A stretch of DNA of 64,000 nucleotides. Source: Stagnihabitans lacustris. GTDB taxonomy: Bacteria > Pseudomonadota > Alphaproteobacteria > Rhodobacterales > Rhodobacteraceae. Of the stretch, positions 47,987 to 57,043 are shown in pieces. Below the pieces are notes generated by a model that was not told where the DNA came from, did no database searches, and saw nothing but the letters and a program-made list of their open reading frames with translations. Where the stretch lies: NCBI RefSeq assembly GCF_025950525.1, contig NZ_JAPDGS010000003.1, forward strand, positions 456,813 through 520,812, in the 5' to 3' direction. The first letter of the stretch is position 1, and every line of letters starts with the position of its first letter. Position numbers and translations under genes: made by a program.

Positions 47987-49000
47987 ATGGCAAGACACGA
48001 TCTGACGGTGCGGGGCGCCGGCATCATGGGGCTTTGCGTCGCCTGGGAGGCCCTGCGCCGCGGTCTGCGGGTGCAGGTGATCGAGGCGGTGGCGATCGGC
48101 GCCGGGGCCTCGGGCGGGTTGGTCGGCGCCTTGGCCCCCCATGCGCCGGAGCAATGGACGGCGGGCAAGGCGTTCCAGCTGCAGGCGCTGTTGATGGCCG
48201 AGGCGCATTGGGCCGAGGTGGCGGCAGTCTCGGGCCTCTCGCCGGGTTATGCGCGGACCGGGCGGGTGCAGCCGGTGACGGATGAGGCCCTGGCCCGGAC
48301 GCGCGAACAGGCTGCGGCAGAGCTGTGGCAGGGGCGGGCGGAATGGCGTGTGATCGCGGCGGGGGGGGAGTTTCAGCCGCTGTCGCCCTCGGGGTTGCTG
48401 ATCCATGACACGCTGACGGCGCGGGTCTCGCCGCGGCGGGCGCTGGCCAGCCTGGTGGCGGCCTGTCAGGCGCGGGGGGCTGTGGTGACGGTGGGTGAGG
48501 CCAGCGATGAGGGCGCGGTGGTCTGGGCCACCGGGCATCGGGGGCTGGAGGCGCTGACCGCGCAGATGGGGCGCAAGATGGGGCAGGGGGTCAAGGGTCA
48601 GGCGCTGTCGCTGCACCTGCCCGGGGTGGCGCATCTGCCGCAGGTCTATGCCGATGGGCTATACATTGTGCCGCATGAGGATGGGTCGGTGGCGGTGGGG
48701 TCAACCTCCGAAAACACCTATGACCACGAGGACACCGACACCCAAGCCGATGACCTGCTGGCACGGGCGCGGGCTTTGGTGCCGGCGCTGCGTGATGCCC
48801 CCGAGATCACGCGTTGGGCCGGCATCCGCCCCCGCGCGCAAAGCCGTCAGCCGCTGATCGGCGCCTGGCCCGGGCGGCCCGGGCATTTCATCGCCAATGG
48901 CGGCTTCAAGATCGGCTTTGCCGTGGCGCCTTTGTGTGCGCGGCTTTTGGTCGATGCAATCCAGGGGCAGGACGCAATCCCGGAGGCTTTTCGCCCCTGA
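47987..49000 (+). CDS. FAD-dependent oxidoreductase (DAO family), probable MnmC oxidase-half equivalent
   Basis: A 337-residue D-amino-acid-oxidase-fold protein: LTVRGAGIMGLCVAWEALRRGLRVQVIE (FAD motif), GASGGLVGALAPHAPEQW, LADGLYIVPHEDGSVAVGSTSENTY-like region near residue 225, WAGIRPRAQSRQPLIGAWPG, and FIANGGFKIGFAVAPLCARLL. In MnmC the DAO-type half oxidises cmnm5U34 before methylation. Here it is encoded divergently from mnmD with a 47-base gap, so a split MnmC is likely. It could also be a glycine/amino-acid oxidase. Start ATG 47987-47989. Confidence 0.88.
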   Translation: MARHDLTVRGAGIMGLCVAWEALRRGLRVQVIEAVAIGAGASGGLVGALAPHAPEQWTAGKAFQLQALLMAEAHWAEVAAVSGLSPGYARTGRVQPVTDEALARTREQAAAELWQGRAEWRVIAAGGEFQPLSPSGLLIHDTLTARVSPRRALASLVAACQARGAVVTVGEASDEGAVVWATGHRGLEALTAQMGRKMGQGVKGQALSLHLPGVAHLPQVYADGLYIVPHEDGSVAVGSTSENTYDHEDTDTQADDLLARARALVPALRDAPEITRWAGIRPRAQSRQPLIGAWPGRPGHFIANGGFKIGFAVAPLCARLLVDAIQGQDAIPEAFRP

Positions 49001-49013
49001 AACTTGGCCCTGA

Positions 49014-49673
49014 TCACAGGTGCTTGCGCAGCTGCGGCAGAAGCGCGGTCTTGCCGTAACGCCCGGTGAAGTCGTGAAACTGATAGGGCGCCGGAACTTT
49101 GGGGATGATGAACTGTCCATGCCCCAGGGCCGCAATCTCGCAGCCCACCGCCTCGGCGAAATAGCAGGCGAAGGGAAAGACGAAGGTCGGCTCGAAATCC
49201 GCCGCGTGTTGCCAGATCGAGGGCACGAAGTCGTCGCCCAGCAGATATCCGCCCGGCTTGATCTTTCCCCATGTCGCGATCAGGTCGATGGCGACCCCGC
49301 GCAAGGTGTGGTCGCCGTCGATATAGGCCAGGTCCAGGCTTTCATCGGGGATCTGGTGGATCACCTCGGCCGTCGTCCCGCGCAGGATCACGCGGCGGTC
49401 GGCGGCAAAGCGGGTGGCGGCCTCGGCCTCGGCATAGACCGCGTCAAAGGCGACGGAGTCCTTGTTGAACGGCTTGTTCCACTCGGGCAGCTGCCGCCAG
49501 GGGTCCAGCATGTAGAACTTGGCCAGATAGGGTTTCGTCAGCGCAAAGGCCGAGAATTCGCCCTTCCAGACCCCCACTTCGACCATTTCCGCCGGTTTGA
49601 TATGGTCCAGCAGACGCTCCAGCGTCTCTTGCCGGCTGGCGGCTCCGGCCAGAAGGCCGCGCAACAGCTGCAT
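49014..49673 (-). CDS. Class I SAM-dependent methyltransferase (TylF/Methyltransf_24-like)
   Basis: A 219-residue protein with MVEVGVWKGEFSAFAL (AdoMet-binding strand), FYMLDPWRQLPEW, VILRGTTAEVIHQIPDESLDLAYIDGDHTLRGVAIDLIATWGKIKPGGYLLGDDF, a pattern seen in TylF/macrocin or Methyltransf_24 enzymes. The second half is not assignable. Start ATG 49671-49673. Convergent with the FAD enzyme. Substrate unknown. Confidence 0.85.
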   Translation of the reverse strand: MQLLRGLLAGAASRQETLERLLDHIKPAEMVEVGVWKGEFSAFALTKPYLAKFYMLDPWRQLPEWNKPFNKDSVAFDAVYAEAEAATRFAADRRVILRGTTAEVIHQIPDESLDLAYIDGDHTLRGVAIDLIATWGKIKPGGYLLGDDFVPSIWQHAADFEPTFVFPFACYFAEAVGCEIAALGHGQFIIPKVPAPYQFHDFTGRYGKTALLPQLRKHL

Positions 49674-49748
49674 GGGGTCATCCTTTGATCGTTTGCCCCA
49701 AACGATGCGGCCCTGTGCCGCTTGTCAAGATCACTCCGGCAGGCGGGG

Positions 49749-51374
49749 TCATTCCAGCAAACGACGGGCGATCACATTGGCCTGGATCTCGGCTGCGCCT
49801 TCAAAGATCGACAGGATGCGGGCGTCGACCAACAGGCGCGAGGCGAGGTATTCGCAGGCAAAGCCGTTCCCGCCATGGATCTGGACGCCATTGTCGGCCG
49901 CAGCCCAGGCCACCCGGGCGGCAAGCAGTTTCGCCATCCCGGCCTCAAGGTCGCAGCGCCGCCCTTCGTCCTTGGCTCGCGCCGCGTGATAGGTGATCTG
50001 GCGCGAGATGGCGATTTCGACGGCCATCATGGCAAGCTTGCCCGAGACGCGCGGAAAGTCCACAAGCGGCTTGCCAAACTGCACGCGGTCCATGGCGTAA
50101 CGCAAGGCGCAGTCCAGCGCGGCCTGAGCGACGCCAATGGCCCGCGCCGCGGTCTGGATGCGGGCGGATTCAAAGGTCTGCATCAGCTGCTTGAAGCCTT
50201 GACCCGTGACGCCGCCCAGAAGGTTCGCAGCAGGCACAGCGAAATTGTCAAAGGAAAGTTCGTATTCCTTCATGCCGCGATAGCCCAGGACCTTGATTTC
50301 GCTGCCCTTCATGCCGGGCGTGGGGAAGGGGTCCGCATCACTCCCGGGGGTCTTTTCGGCGATCAACAAAGACAGCCCGCGCCAATCGGCCTCGGTCCCG
50401 GTGCGGGTCATCAGCATCATCACATGGGCGCGGGCGGCATGGGTGATCCAGGTCTTGTTGCCGGTGACGTGCCAGGTGTCGCCCGTCAGCACAGCACGCG
50501 TGCGCAGGGCGCCAAGGTCGCTGCCGGTGTTCGGCTCGGTGAACACGGCGGTCGGCAGGATTTCCGCGCTGGCGAGTTTCGGCAACCACTGGGCCTTTTG
50601 CTCCGGCGTGCCGCCGCACAGGATCAGTTCGGCGGCAATTTCCGTGCGGGTGCCCAAGGAGCCCACGCCGATGTAGCCGCGCGAAAGCTCTTCGGACACC
50701 ACGACCATCGCGGCCTTGGACAGGCCGAAACCGCCGTGTTCCTCCGGGATGGTCAGGCCAAAGACGCCCATATCCGCCAGTTTCTGGATGATCTCCATCG
50801 GGATCAGGTCGTCGCGCAGGTGCCAGCCCTGGGCCTGGGGGATGACCTCTTCTTCGGCAAAGCGGCGGAATTGGGCGCGGATCATCTCCAGGTCCTCATC
50901 CAGACCCGAGGCGATGACCGCGCCGTCGCACAGCAGGGCCACCAGCCGCGCCTTGGCCGCATCATTGGCCGCGGCGATCAACGCACGGGCCTGCGGACCC
51001 GGGGCATAGGTCACGCCACAACAGCCGCGGGCGAATTCGCCCTGGCTCATCGGGATGCCGCCCTGCAGTTGCGCCAGATATTCGCCAAAGCCGATCTGGA
51101 TCACCAGCGCCTCGGCCTCGCCCAGGGTCTGCGCCCGCGCCCAAGCGTCCAGTTCGGTCAGCGCCTGCACATAGGTCGCAATCCAGGCCAGGCCATGCGC
51201 CTCGGTCTGATCCGCCTCAAGACTAGCGGAGTCGATGCGGCCCGCCACCACAACACGAGCCGCCAAGGCCGCCTTTGCCAGGGACAGGAAGGCCTGAGCC
51301 TCGCCCAGGGCCGGGGCGGTCAGGGACAACAGGTCGGGCAGAAATGAGGTGGAAAGGTCTTGTCCGTCGGCCAT
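49749..51374 (-). CDS. Acyl-CoA dehydrogenase family protein with N-terminal extension
   Basis: A 541-residue flavoprotein. The first ~150 residues are a helical extension seen in the large ACAD subgroup. The core follows: YIGVGSLGTRTEIAAELI, PTAVFTEPNTGSDLGALRTRA (FAD and substrate contact), WITHAARAHVMMLMTRTG, FDNFAVPAANLLGG, QTAARAIGVAQAALDCALRYAMDRVQFGKPLVDFP, ADNGVQIHGGNGFACEYLASRLLVDARILSIFEGAAEIQ (C-terminal catalytic region). It catalyses alpha-beta desaturation of an acyl-CoA, passing electrons to ETF, whose genes are about 4 kb away. ATG 51374 has GGAGGA upstream. Confidence 0.93.
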   Translation of the reverse strand: MADGQDLSTSFLPDLLSLTAPALGEAQAFLSLAKAALAARVVVAGRIDSASLEADQTEAHGLAWIATYVQALTELDAWARAQTLGEAEALVIQIGFGEYLAQLQGGIPMSQGEFARGCCGVTYAPGPQARALIAAANDAAKARLVALLCDGAVIASGLDEDLEMIRAQFRRFAEEEVIPQAQGWHLRDDLIPMEIIQKLADMGVFGLTIPEEHGGFGLSKAAMVVVSEELSRGYIGVGSLGTRTEIAAELILCGGTPEQKAQWLPKLASAEILPTAVFTEPNTGSDLGALRTRAVLTGDTWHVTGNKTWITHAARAHVMMLMTRTGTEADWRGLSLLIAEKTPGSDADPFPTPGMKGSEIKVLGYRGMKEYELSFDNFAVPAANLLGGVTGQGFKQLMQTFESARIQTAARAIGVAQAALDCALRYAMDRVQFGKPLVDFPRVSGKLAMMAVEIAISRQITYHAARAKDEGRRCDLEAGMAKLLAARVAWAAADNGVQIHGGNGFACEYLASRLLVDARILSIFEGAAEIQANVIARRLLE

Positions 51375-51516
51375 GGCATCCTCCGATTCCGATGGCACCG
51401 GGATAATCCCTTCGCAGTCGCAGCGCAATATAATTTCAACACGAGTCGTCGTGGCGTATGAAAATGACCTTGGCGTTTAGACTTTCCCTTGACGGTGGCG
51501 GCGGCTAGCAAGAGCC
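51375..51516. promoter_or_regulatory. AT-rich divergent promoter region
   Basis: 142 bases between the divergent acyl-CoA dehydrogenase and TSUP permease genes, with an AT-rich patch (aatataatttcaa near 51426-51438) standing out in GC-rich DNA. Likely promoters; no operator recognised. Confidence 0.45.
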
Positions 51517-52284
51517 ATGGATGTGATGGCAGGTCTTTCCCCGGGCATTTTCGCCGCCGCCTTGGCGGTCACGCTGTTTGCGGGCTTTGTCAAAGGCGTG
51601 GCGGGGTTTGCCATGCCCTTGATCATGATGAGCGCCTTTTCCAGCTTTTTGCCGCCGCAACTGGCCTTGGCCGGGCTGATCCTGCCGACGCTTCTGACGA
51701 ACCTGAGCCAGGCCTTCCGCCAGGGCGTCGCGCCCGCCGTGCAGACCGCGCGGACCTATCGGCGGTTTCTGGCGGCGACGCTGGTCTTTATCGTGATCTC
51801 GGCGCAGTTCGTCCATGTCATCCCCGAGCGCGCCTTTCTTCTGGGCCTTGGCCTGCCGGTCACGGCCTTTGCCGTGGCGCAGGTCATGGGCCTGTCGCTG
51901 GCGCTGCCCCTGCGGCACCGCCACGGCGCGGAATGGGCGCTGGGCGCGGTCGGAGGTCTTTATGGCGGGGTTTCGGGCATCTGGGGGCCGCCGCTGATCG
52001 TTTATCTGCTGTCGATCAAGGCTGACAAGGCCGAGACGGTGCGCGTGCAGGGCGTGGTCTTTTTGATGGGCGCCGTGGTGCTGTGTGGCGCGCATCTGGC
52101 GACCGGGGTGCTGAACGCGCAGACCTTGGGCTTTTCGGCGGTGCTGGCCTTGGCGGCGCAGCTGGGCCAGATCGGCGGAAACCGGCTGCAGGACCGGCTG
52201 GACGCGGTGGCCTTTCGGCGCTGGACGCAAGCCCTGCTGATCCTGACCGGGCTGAACCTGGTGCGGCAGGCGTTGATGGGGTGA
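51517..52284 (+). CDS. TSUP family (TauE/SafE) permease
   Basis: A 255-residue protein with seven or eight hydrophobic helices. VTLFAGFVKGVAGFAMPLIMMSAFSSFLPPQLALAGLILPTLLTN and GAVGGLYGGVSGIWGPPLIVYLLS are the paired family motifs. TSUP members export or import sulfur- or carboxylate-containing anions such as sulfite or sulfoacetate; the substrate here is unknown. Start ATG 51517-51519. Confidence 0.93.
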   Translation: MDVMAGLSPGIFAAALAVTLFAGFVKGVAGFAMPLIMMSAFSSFLPPQLALAGLILPTLLTNLSQAFRQGVAPAVQTARTYRRFLAATLVFIVISAQFVHVIPERAFLLGLGLPVTAFAVAQVMGLSLALPLRHRHGAEWALGAVGGLYGGVSGIWGPPLIVYLLSIKADKAETVRVQGVVFLMGAVVLCGAHLATGVLNAQTLGFSAVLALAAQLGQIGGNRLQDRLDAVAFRRWTQALLILTGLNLVRQALMG

Positions 52285-52285
52285 A

Positions 52286-52303
52286 CCCGGGGTATACCCC
52301 GGG
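52286..52303. repeat. 18-bp perfect palindrome after TSUP permease gene
   Basis: cccggggtataccccggg is fully self-complementary, followed by ctacg. It lies between the converging permease and 3-hydroxybutyryl-CoA dehydrogenase genes. It could act as a bidirectional terminator or belong to a dispersed palindrome family sharing the ctac(g) tail. Confidence 0.75.
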
Positions 52304-52319
52304 CTACGCTGGGGCCGAT

Positions 52320-53195
52320 CTAGCGCGTCGGAACCGGGACCTCGCCGCGGTAGTCGTAAAAGCCGCGGTCGGTCTTGCGGCCCAGCCAGCCGGCCTCGAC
52401 ATATTTGGTCAACAGTGGGCAGGGGCGGTATTTCGTATCGGCCAGCCCGTCATACAGCACATTCATGATGGCCAGGCAGGTGTCCAGCCCGATGAAATCG
52501 GCCAGCTCCAGCGGGCCCATCGGGTGATTGGCCCCCAGTTTCAGCGCCGTGTCGATGGATTGCACCGACCCCACGCCCTCATACAGCGTGTAAACCGCCT
52601 CGTTGATCATCGGGATCAGGATGCGGTTGACGATGAAGGCGGGGAAATCCTCGGAGCTGGAGGCGGTCTTGCCCAGCCGGTCGACGACGCCTTTCAGCGT
52701 GTCATAGGTCGGCCCATCGGTGGCAATGCCGCGGATCAGTTCCACCAGCTGCATCACCGGCACCGGGTTCATGAAGTGGAACCCCATGAAGCGCTCGGGC
52801 CGGTCGGTGCGGCTGGCCAGCCGTGTGATCGAGATCGACGAGGTGTTCGAGGTCAGGATCGTATGGGGCGCAAGATGCGGCGCCAGACTGGCGAAGATCT
52901 TGTTCTTGATGTCTTCCTTTTCGGTCGCGGCTTCGATGATCAGGTCGGTCGGGCCCAGAAGCGCGATGTCCAGCGAGGTCGAGATGCGGGCCAAAGCCGC
53001 GGCCTTGTCCTCGGCGGCCACCTTGCCGCGGCTGACCTGGCGTTCCAGGTTCTTGTCGATCGTGGCCACGGCGGCAGAAAGGCTGTCGGCCGAGATGTCG
53101 TGCAAGATGACCTCATAGCCTGCCAGCGCGAAAACATGGGCGATCCCGTTGCCCATCTGCCCCGCACCCACAACGCCCACGCGCCGAATGTCCAT
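52320..53195 (-). CDS. 3-hydroxybutyryl-CoA dehydrogenase
   Basis: A 291-residue NAD(P)-dependent enzyme: RRVGVVGAGQMGNGIAHVFALAGYEVILHDI (Rossmann motif), TILTSNTSSISITRLASRTDRPERFMGFHFMNPVPVMQLVELI (catalytic Ser and His), SSEDFPAFIVNRILIPMINEAVYTLYEGVGS, and GANHPMGPLELADFIGLDTCLAIM. It interconverts acetoacetyl-CoA and 3-hydroxybutyryl-CoA, for polyhydroxybutyrate or fatty acid turnover. ATG 53193-53195 follows aaagggg; earlier in-frame starts extend outside the family. Upstream are the ETF and HIG1/cobalamin genes on the other strand. Confidence 0.95.
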   Translation of the reverse strand: MDIRRVGVVGAGQMGNGIAHVFALAGYEVILHDISADSLSAAVATIDKNLERQVSRGKVAAEDKAAALARISTSLDIALLGPTDLIIEAATEKEDIKNKIFASLAPHLAPHTILTSNTSSISITRLASRTDRPERFMGFHFMNPVPVMQLVELIRGIATDGPTYDTLKGVVDRLGKTASSSEDFPAFIVNRILIPMINEAVYTLYEGVGSVQSIDTALKLGANHPMGPLELADFIGLDTCLAIMNVLYDGLADTKYRPCPLLTKYVEAGWLGRKTDRGFYDYRGEVPVPTR

Positions 53196-53369
53196 GCCCT
53201 GCCCCTTTGATTGCGCGGTTAGCTTAGGCCTGCAGGCCGCCTGCTTCAACCCCGCTGCGCTGCGGCGTTCACCAGTTGGAAGGATTTGAGGCAAAGCCCG
53301 ACTTCAACTCTTTGGAAACGGGAATCGGGCACAGTTTCCATTGGGTGTGTAAAACTGATGGTGGGTAAG

Positions 53370-54194
53370 ATGGCCTATGCTTTGCCAAGCGAAGGCGTAT
53401 TGGATTATTTTCCATGCCGATATGGTGTGTCCAACATGTCGTTCCGGGGTCCGCGACGGTCGCTGGAGCGGCCTTATATCGTCTTTCTGGGCGGAAACGA
53501 GACTTACGGAAAATTCATACCCGACCCCTATCCTGACCTTGTCGAAGAGGAGGTCGGCTATGGGGCGGTCAATCTGGGGATTCCCAATGCGGGGCCGGAT
53601 GTCTATCTGAACGAACCCTCGCTGATCGACTTGGCGCAGGGGGCAGAGGCGGTTGTGGTGCAGGTTCTGGGGGCGGGTAATCTCTCGAACCGGTATTACA
53701 AGGTCCATCCGCGGCGCAATGACCGATTTGTCGGGCCGACGCCGCTGCTGCGGACGCTGTATCGGGATGTCGATTTCACCGAAATCAGCTTCACGCGGCA
53801 TCTGTTGGCGACGCTGTTCGAACATTCGCCGGAAAAGTTCCAGACGGTGGCCGAAGACCTGCGCGCCACCTGGCATCGGCAGATGGAGGCGCTGTTGAAG
53901 CGCCTGCCAGAGCGGACGGTGCTGTTGTGGCTGTCCGACCAGGCGCCGCCGTCCAAGGCGCAGGGGCTGGGTCATGATCCGCTGTTGATCGACGCTGAGC
54001 TTGTGGCCTCGGTCCGGCCATTTGTGCGCACCTATGTCGAGGCGGTCGAACGCTCTGACCAAAGGGGCCGCGGCCTGTCGGGCATGGCCTTTGCCCGCGA
54101 CGAATCGGCGGCTGCGGCGCGGATGCCGGGGCCGGAGGTGCATCGCGACCTGTCGCGCCTTCTGTCCAGTGCGCTGGAGAAAATCCTGAAATAG
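53370..54194 (+). CDS. DUF6473 family protein
   Basis: A 274-residue protein with the pattern of the Rhodobacteraceae DUF6473 family: GVLDYFPCRYGVSNMSFRGPRRSLERPYIVFLGGNETYGKFIPDPYPDLVEEE near the N-terminus, NLGIPNAGPDVYLNEPSLI, and VVVQVLGAGNLSNRYYKVHPRRNDRF. Function unknown; some relatives sit beside polysaccharide or sulfotransferase genes. ATG 53370 begins MAYALPSEGVLDY as in relatives; ATG 53358 is the alternative. Confidence 0.82.
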   Translation: MAYALPSEGVLDYFPCRYGVSNMSFRGPRRSLERPYIVFLGGNETYGKFIPDPYPDLVEEEVGYGAVNLGIPNAGPDVYLNEPSLIDLAQGAEAVVVQVLGAGNLSNRYYKVHPRRNDRFVGPTPLLRTLYRDVDFTEISFTRHLLATLFEHSPEKFQTVAEDLRATWHRQMEALLKRLPERTVLLWLSDQAPPSKAQGLGHDPLLIDAELVASVRPFVRTYVEAVERSDQRGRGLSGMAFARDESAAAARMPGPEVHRDLSRLLSSALEKILK

Positions 54195-54322
54195 GGCCCC
54201 GCTTCCTCCGCTCCCCGCTGGGGTCTCTATGGCCGGGCGCGTCCGCGTGCCCGGCCTTCTTCCGTCTGACCCTTCGCTTTTCCGCCGCGTCGCTCTATGT
54301 GTGGCAAAACGCGGAGGCAGCA

Positions 54323-54523
54323 ATGTTCAAAGACCCGGTCTTTCTGATCGCCACACTGGCCTGTTTGGCCGTGCTGGTCATCTTGGCCATCGGCATCGGC
54401 GGTTTCGCCAAGGGCGGCGAGTTCAACCGGAAATACGCCAACAAACTCATGCAGTTGCGCATTGTGGCGCAGGCCTTGGCGGTCGGCGTCATCGTGCTGT
54501 TCGCCTGGGCAAGGAGCCGCTGA
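54323..54523 (+). CDS. HIG1-domain twin-transmembrane protein
   Basis: A 66-residue protein with two hydrophobic helices (LIATLACLAVLVILAIGIGGF and QLRIVAQALAVGVIVLFAWA) joined by AKGGEFNRKYANKLMQL, the HIG1 (hypoxia-induced) pattern. HIG1 proteins associate with cytochrome oxidase in other systems; here that role is an inference. GGAGG lies 5 bases before the ATG. Its stop overlaps the next gene (TGATG). Confidence 0.88.
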   Translation: MFKDPVFLIATLACLAVLVILAIGIGGFAKGGEFNRKYANKLMQLRIVAQALAVGVIVLFAWARSR

Positions 54524-55086
54524 TGGTCGTCCTGTCCAAGATTTACACCCGCACCGGCGACACCGGAGAGACCGCTTTGGGCAATGGCGCGCGGGTGCCG
54601 AAGTTCGACCTGCGCGTTTCGGCCTATGGCACGGTGGACGAGGTCAATGCGACCGTGGGCCTGGCCCGGCTTCATGGCATGGCCGACCCTTTGGCGCGGA
54701 TTTCCAACGATCTTTTCGACCTGGGCGCCGATCTTTGCACGCCGGATCTGGAAAACGACGCGACGGCGCCTTACCCGCGGCTGCGGATGATCGGGCCTCA
54801 GGTCGACCGGCTGGAGGCCGAGATTGACGCGATGAACGCGGATCTGGAGCCGCTGCGCAGCTTTATCCTGCCCGGTGGCACGGTCTTGGCGGCGCAATTG
54901 CACCTGTGCCGGACGGTCTGTCGGCGGGCCGAGCGGTTGGTGGTGGAACTGGCCGCGCATGAGCCTGTGAACCCCTTTGCGGTCAAGTATCTGAACCGGC
55001 TGTCGGATTGGTTCTTTGTCGCGGGCCGCGTCGCCAATGAGGGGCGCGATGTCCTGTGGGTTCCCGGCCTGACGCGCCCCGCCTAA
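54523..55086 (+). CDS. Cob(I)alamin adenosyltransferase, PduO type
   Basis: A 187-residue helical-bundle enzyme transferring adenosyl from ATP to cob(I)alamin. Seen: SKIYTRTGDTGETALGNGARVPK (ATP loop), AYGTVDEVNATVGLAR, LFDLGADLCTP, FILPGGTVLAAQLHLCRTVCRRAERLVVEL and YLNRLSDWFFVAGRVAN. It forms an overlapping pair with the HIG1 gene and precedes etfB. Confidence 0.95.
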   Translation: MVVLSKIYTRTGDTGETALGNGARVPKFDLRVSAYGTVDEVNATVGLARLHGMADPLARISNDLFDLGADLCTPDLENDATAPYPRLRMIGPQVDRLEAEIDAMNADLEPLRSFILPGGTVLAAQLHLCRTVCRRAERLVVELAAHEPVNPFAVKYLNRLSDWFFVAGRVANEGRDVLWVPGLTRPA

Positions 55087-55089
55087 GGG

Positions 55090-55109
55090 AATCGACACCT
55101 CTGTCGATT
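55090..55109 (+). terminator. Hairpin after adenosyltransferase gene
   Basis: aatcgaca pairs perfectly with tgtcgatt around cctc, 3 bases past the stop, followed by tccgc. It may limit readthrough into etfB. Confidence 0.6.
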
Positions 55110-55234
55110 TCCGCAAACGTGGCGTCCATGCGACAATCTGCGTCGTTTTCGGTCTGGTTTCCGCATCGCGGCGCGGGTAAACAAGGGTTGAGAGTTTGCG
55201 TCCGCCCCAAGGGGCCATTTCGGAGATTTGCGCG

Positions 55235-55996
55235 ATGAAGGTCCTGGTGCCTGTCAAACGTGTGATCGACTACAACGTGAAGGTTCGCGTCAAGGCGGAC
55301 GGGTCCGGGGTCGATCTGGCGAATGTGAAAATGTCGATGAACCCCTTTGACGAAATCGCCGTCGAAGAGGCGATCCGGCTGAAGGAAAAGGGGCTCGCGA
55401 CCGAGGTTGTCGTGGTCTCGATTGGCGTGAAACAGGCGCAAGAGACCCTGCGGACCGCCCTGGCGATGGGCGCCGACCGCGCCATCCTGATCGAAGCGAC
55501 CGCCGACGTTCAGACCGACATCGAGCCGCTTTCGGTGGCCAAGCTGCTGGCCGCTGTGGTGAAGGAAGAGGCCCCGGGCCTGGTCCTGTGCGGCAAGCAA
55601 GCCATTGATAACGATATGAACGCCACCGGGCAGATGCTTTCGGCGCTGCTGGGCTGGTCGCAGGGCACCTTTGTGTCGGAACTGGCGATTGCCGATGGCA
55701 AAGCGGTTGTGACGCGTGAGGTTGACGGCGGTTTGCAGTCGATCTCGGTCAACCTGCCGGCGGTTCTGACCGTCGACCTGCGCCTGAACGAGCCGCGCTA
55801 TGCCTCGCTGCCGAACATCATGAAAGCCAAGGCCAAGCCTTTGGCCGCCAAGACCCCGGCAGACTATGGCGTCGACGTGACCCCGCGTCTGACCGTTCTG
55901 AAAACCGTCGAGCCGGCGGGCCGCAAGGCGGGCGTCAAGGTCGGCTCGGTGGACGAACTGATCGCGAAACTCAAAGACGAAGCGGGAGTCCTCTGA
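55235..55996 (+). CDS. etfB: Electron transfer flavoprotein beta subunit
   Basis: A 253-residue ETF subunit binding [28 protein letters not shown] at the N-terminus, [45 protein letters not shown] (family signature) and [21 protein letters not shown]. With EtfA it carries electrons from acyl-CoA and other dehydrogenases to ETF-ubiquinone oxidoreductase. ATG 55235 follows cggag; TGA overlaps the etfA ATG by one base. Confidence 0.98.
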   Translation: MKVLVPVKRVIDYNVKVRVKADGSGVDLANVKMSMNPFDEIAVEEAIRLKEKGLATEVVVVSIGVKQAQETLRTALAMGADRAILIEATADVQTDIEPLSVAKLLAAVVKEEAPGLVLCGKQAIDNDMNATGQMLSALLGWSQGTFVSELAIADGKAVVTREVDGGLQSISVNLPAVLTVDLRLNEPRYASLPNIMKAKAKPLAAKTPADYGVDVTPRLTVLKTVEPAGRKAGVKVGSVDELIAKLKDEAGVL

Positions 55997-56922
55997 TGGC
56001 CGTTCTTCTGATTGCTGACGTGAATGAAGGCGCTTTGGCCACCGATCAGGTCGGCAAGGCGCTGACCGCGGTGGCGGGCTTGGGCGAGGTTCATGTGCTG
56101 GTGGCGGGCCTGGGCGGTGACGCCGCGGCGGCAGAGGCCGCGACCCTGCAAGGCGTGTCCAAGGTGCTTTTTGCCGAGGATCACGCCTATTGTCATGGCA
56201 TGGCGGAATCGACTGCCGCCTTGGTGGTGTCTTTGGCCGCGGGCTATTCCCACATCTGCGGCGCCGCGACGGCGTTCAACAAGAACGTCCTGCCGCGCGT
56301 GGCCGCGCTGTTGGACGTGATGGTGATGTCGGATGTGACCGCCGTGATCGACGCCGACACGTTTGAGCGTCCGATCTATGCCGGCAACGCGATCCAGACC
56401 GTGAAGTCGGGCGATGCGACCAAGGTGTTCTCGATCCGCACGGCAGCCTATGCGGCGGCGGGTGCGGGCGGTGCGGCCGCGGTCGAAAAGCTGGTGGGTC
56501 CGGGCGAGGCGGGGCTTTCCGCCTGGGTCGAGGACCGCGTGGCGGCCAGTGACCGGCCGGAACTGACCTCCGCCAAGGTGGTCGTCTCGGGTGGGCGTGG
56601 CGTCGGGTCGAAAGAGTCCTTTGCCATCATCGAGACGCTGGCCGACAAGCTGGGCGCCGCTGTTGGGGCCTCGCGTGCGGCGGTCGACAGTGGCTATGCG
56701 CCGAACGACTGGCAGGTGGGGCAGACCGGCAAGGTCGTGGCGCCGAACCTCTATGTTGCCTGCGGGATTTCTGGCGCGATCCAGCACCTTGCGGGGATGA
56801 AGGATTCGAAGGTCATCGTCGCGATCAACAAGGACGAAGAGGCGCCGATCTTCCAGGTCGCCGATTATGGCCTGGTCGCGGACCTGTTCACCGCTGTGCC
56901 GGAGCTGTCGGGCAAGCTGTAA
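55996..56922 (+). CDS. etfA: Electron transfer flavoprotein alpha subunit
   Basis: A 308-residue FAD-binding partner of EtfB. The N-terminal half is [26 protein letters not shown] and [48 protein letters not shown]. The C-terminal FAD domain has [101 protein letters not shown], including the ETF alpha signature. One-base overlap with etfB. Confidence 0.98.
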   Translation: MAVLLIADVNEGALATDQVGKALTAVAGLGEVHVLVAGLGGDAAAAEAATLQGVSKVLFAEDHAYCHGMAESTAALVVSLAAGYSHICGAATAFNKNVLPRVAALLDVMVMSDVTAVIDADTFERPIYAGNAIQTVKSGDATKVFSIRTAAYAAAGAGGAAAVEKLVGPGEAGLSAWVEDRVAASDRPELTSAKVVVSGGRGVGSKESFAIIETLADKLGAAVGASRAAVDSGYAPNDWQVGQTGKVVAPNLYVACGISGAIQHLAGMKDSKVIVAINKDEEAPIFQVADYGLVADLFTAVPELSGKL

Positions 56923-56924
56923 GC

Positions 56925-56942
56925 GGTGCGCTAAATCGCACC
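56925..56942. repeat. Palindrome after etfA, REP-like
   Basis: ggtgcg and cgcacc flank ctaaat, followed by ctacg. It resembles the palindrome at 25883-25902 in arms and tail. A T-rich run (ccttttttct) about 38 bases downstream may add a terminator to etfBA. Confidence 0.65.
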
Positions 56943-57043
56943 CTACGCCATAGGATGAAACGGGGGCGCTTGCGGGCGTCCCTTTTTTCTTGCCTGATGC
57001 CGCCTTGGGCCTTATGGGATTTGATCAAATCCTTGGGTGCGAC

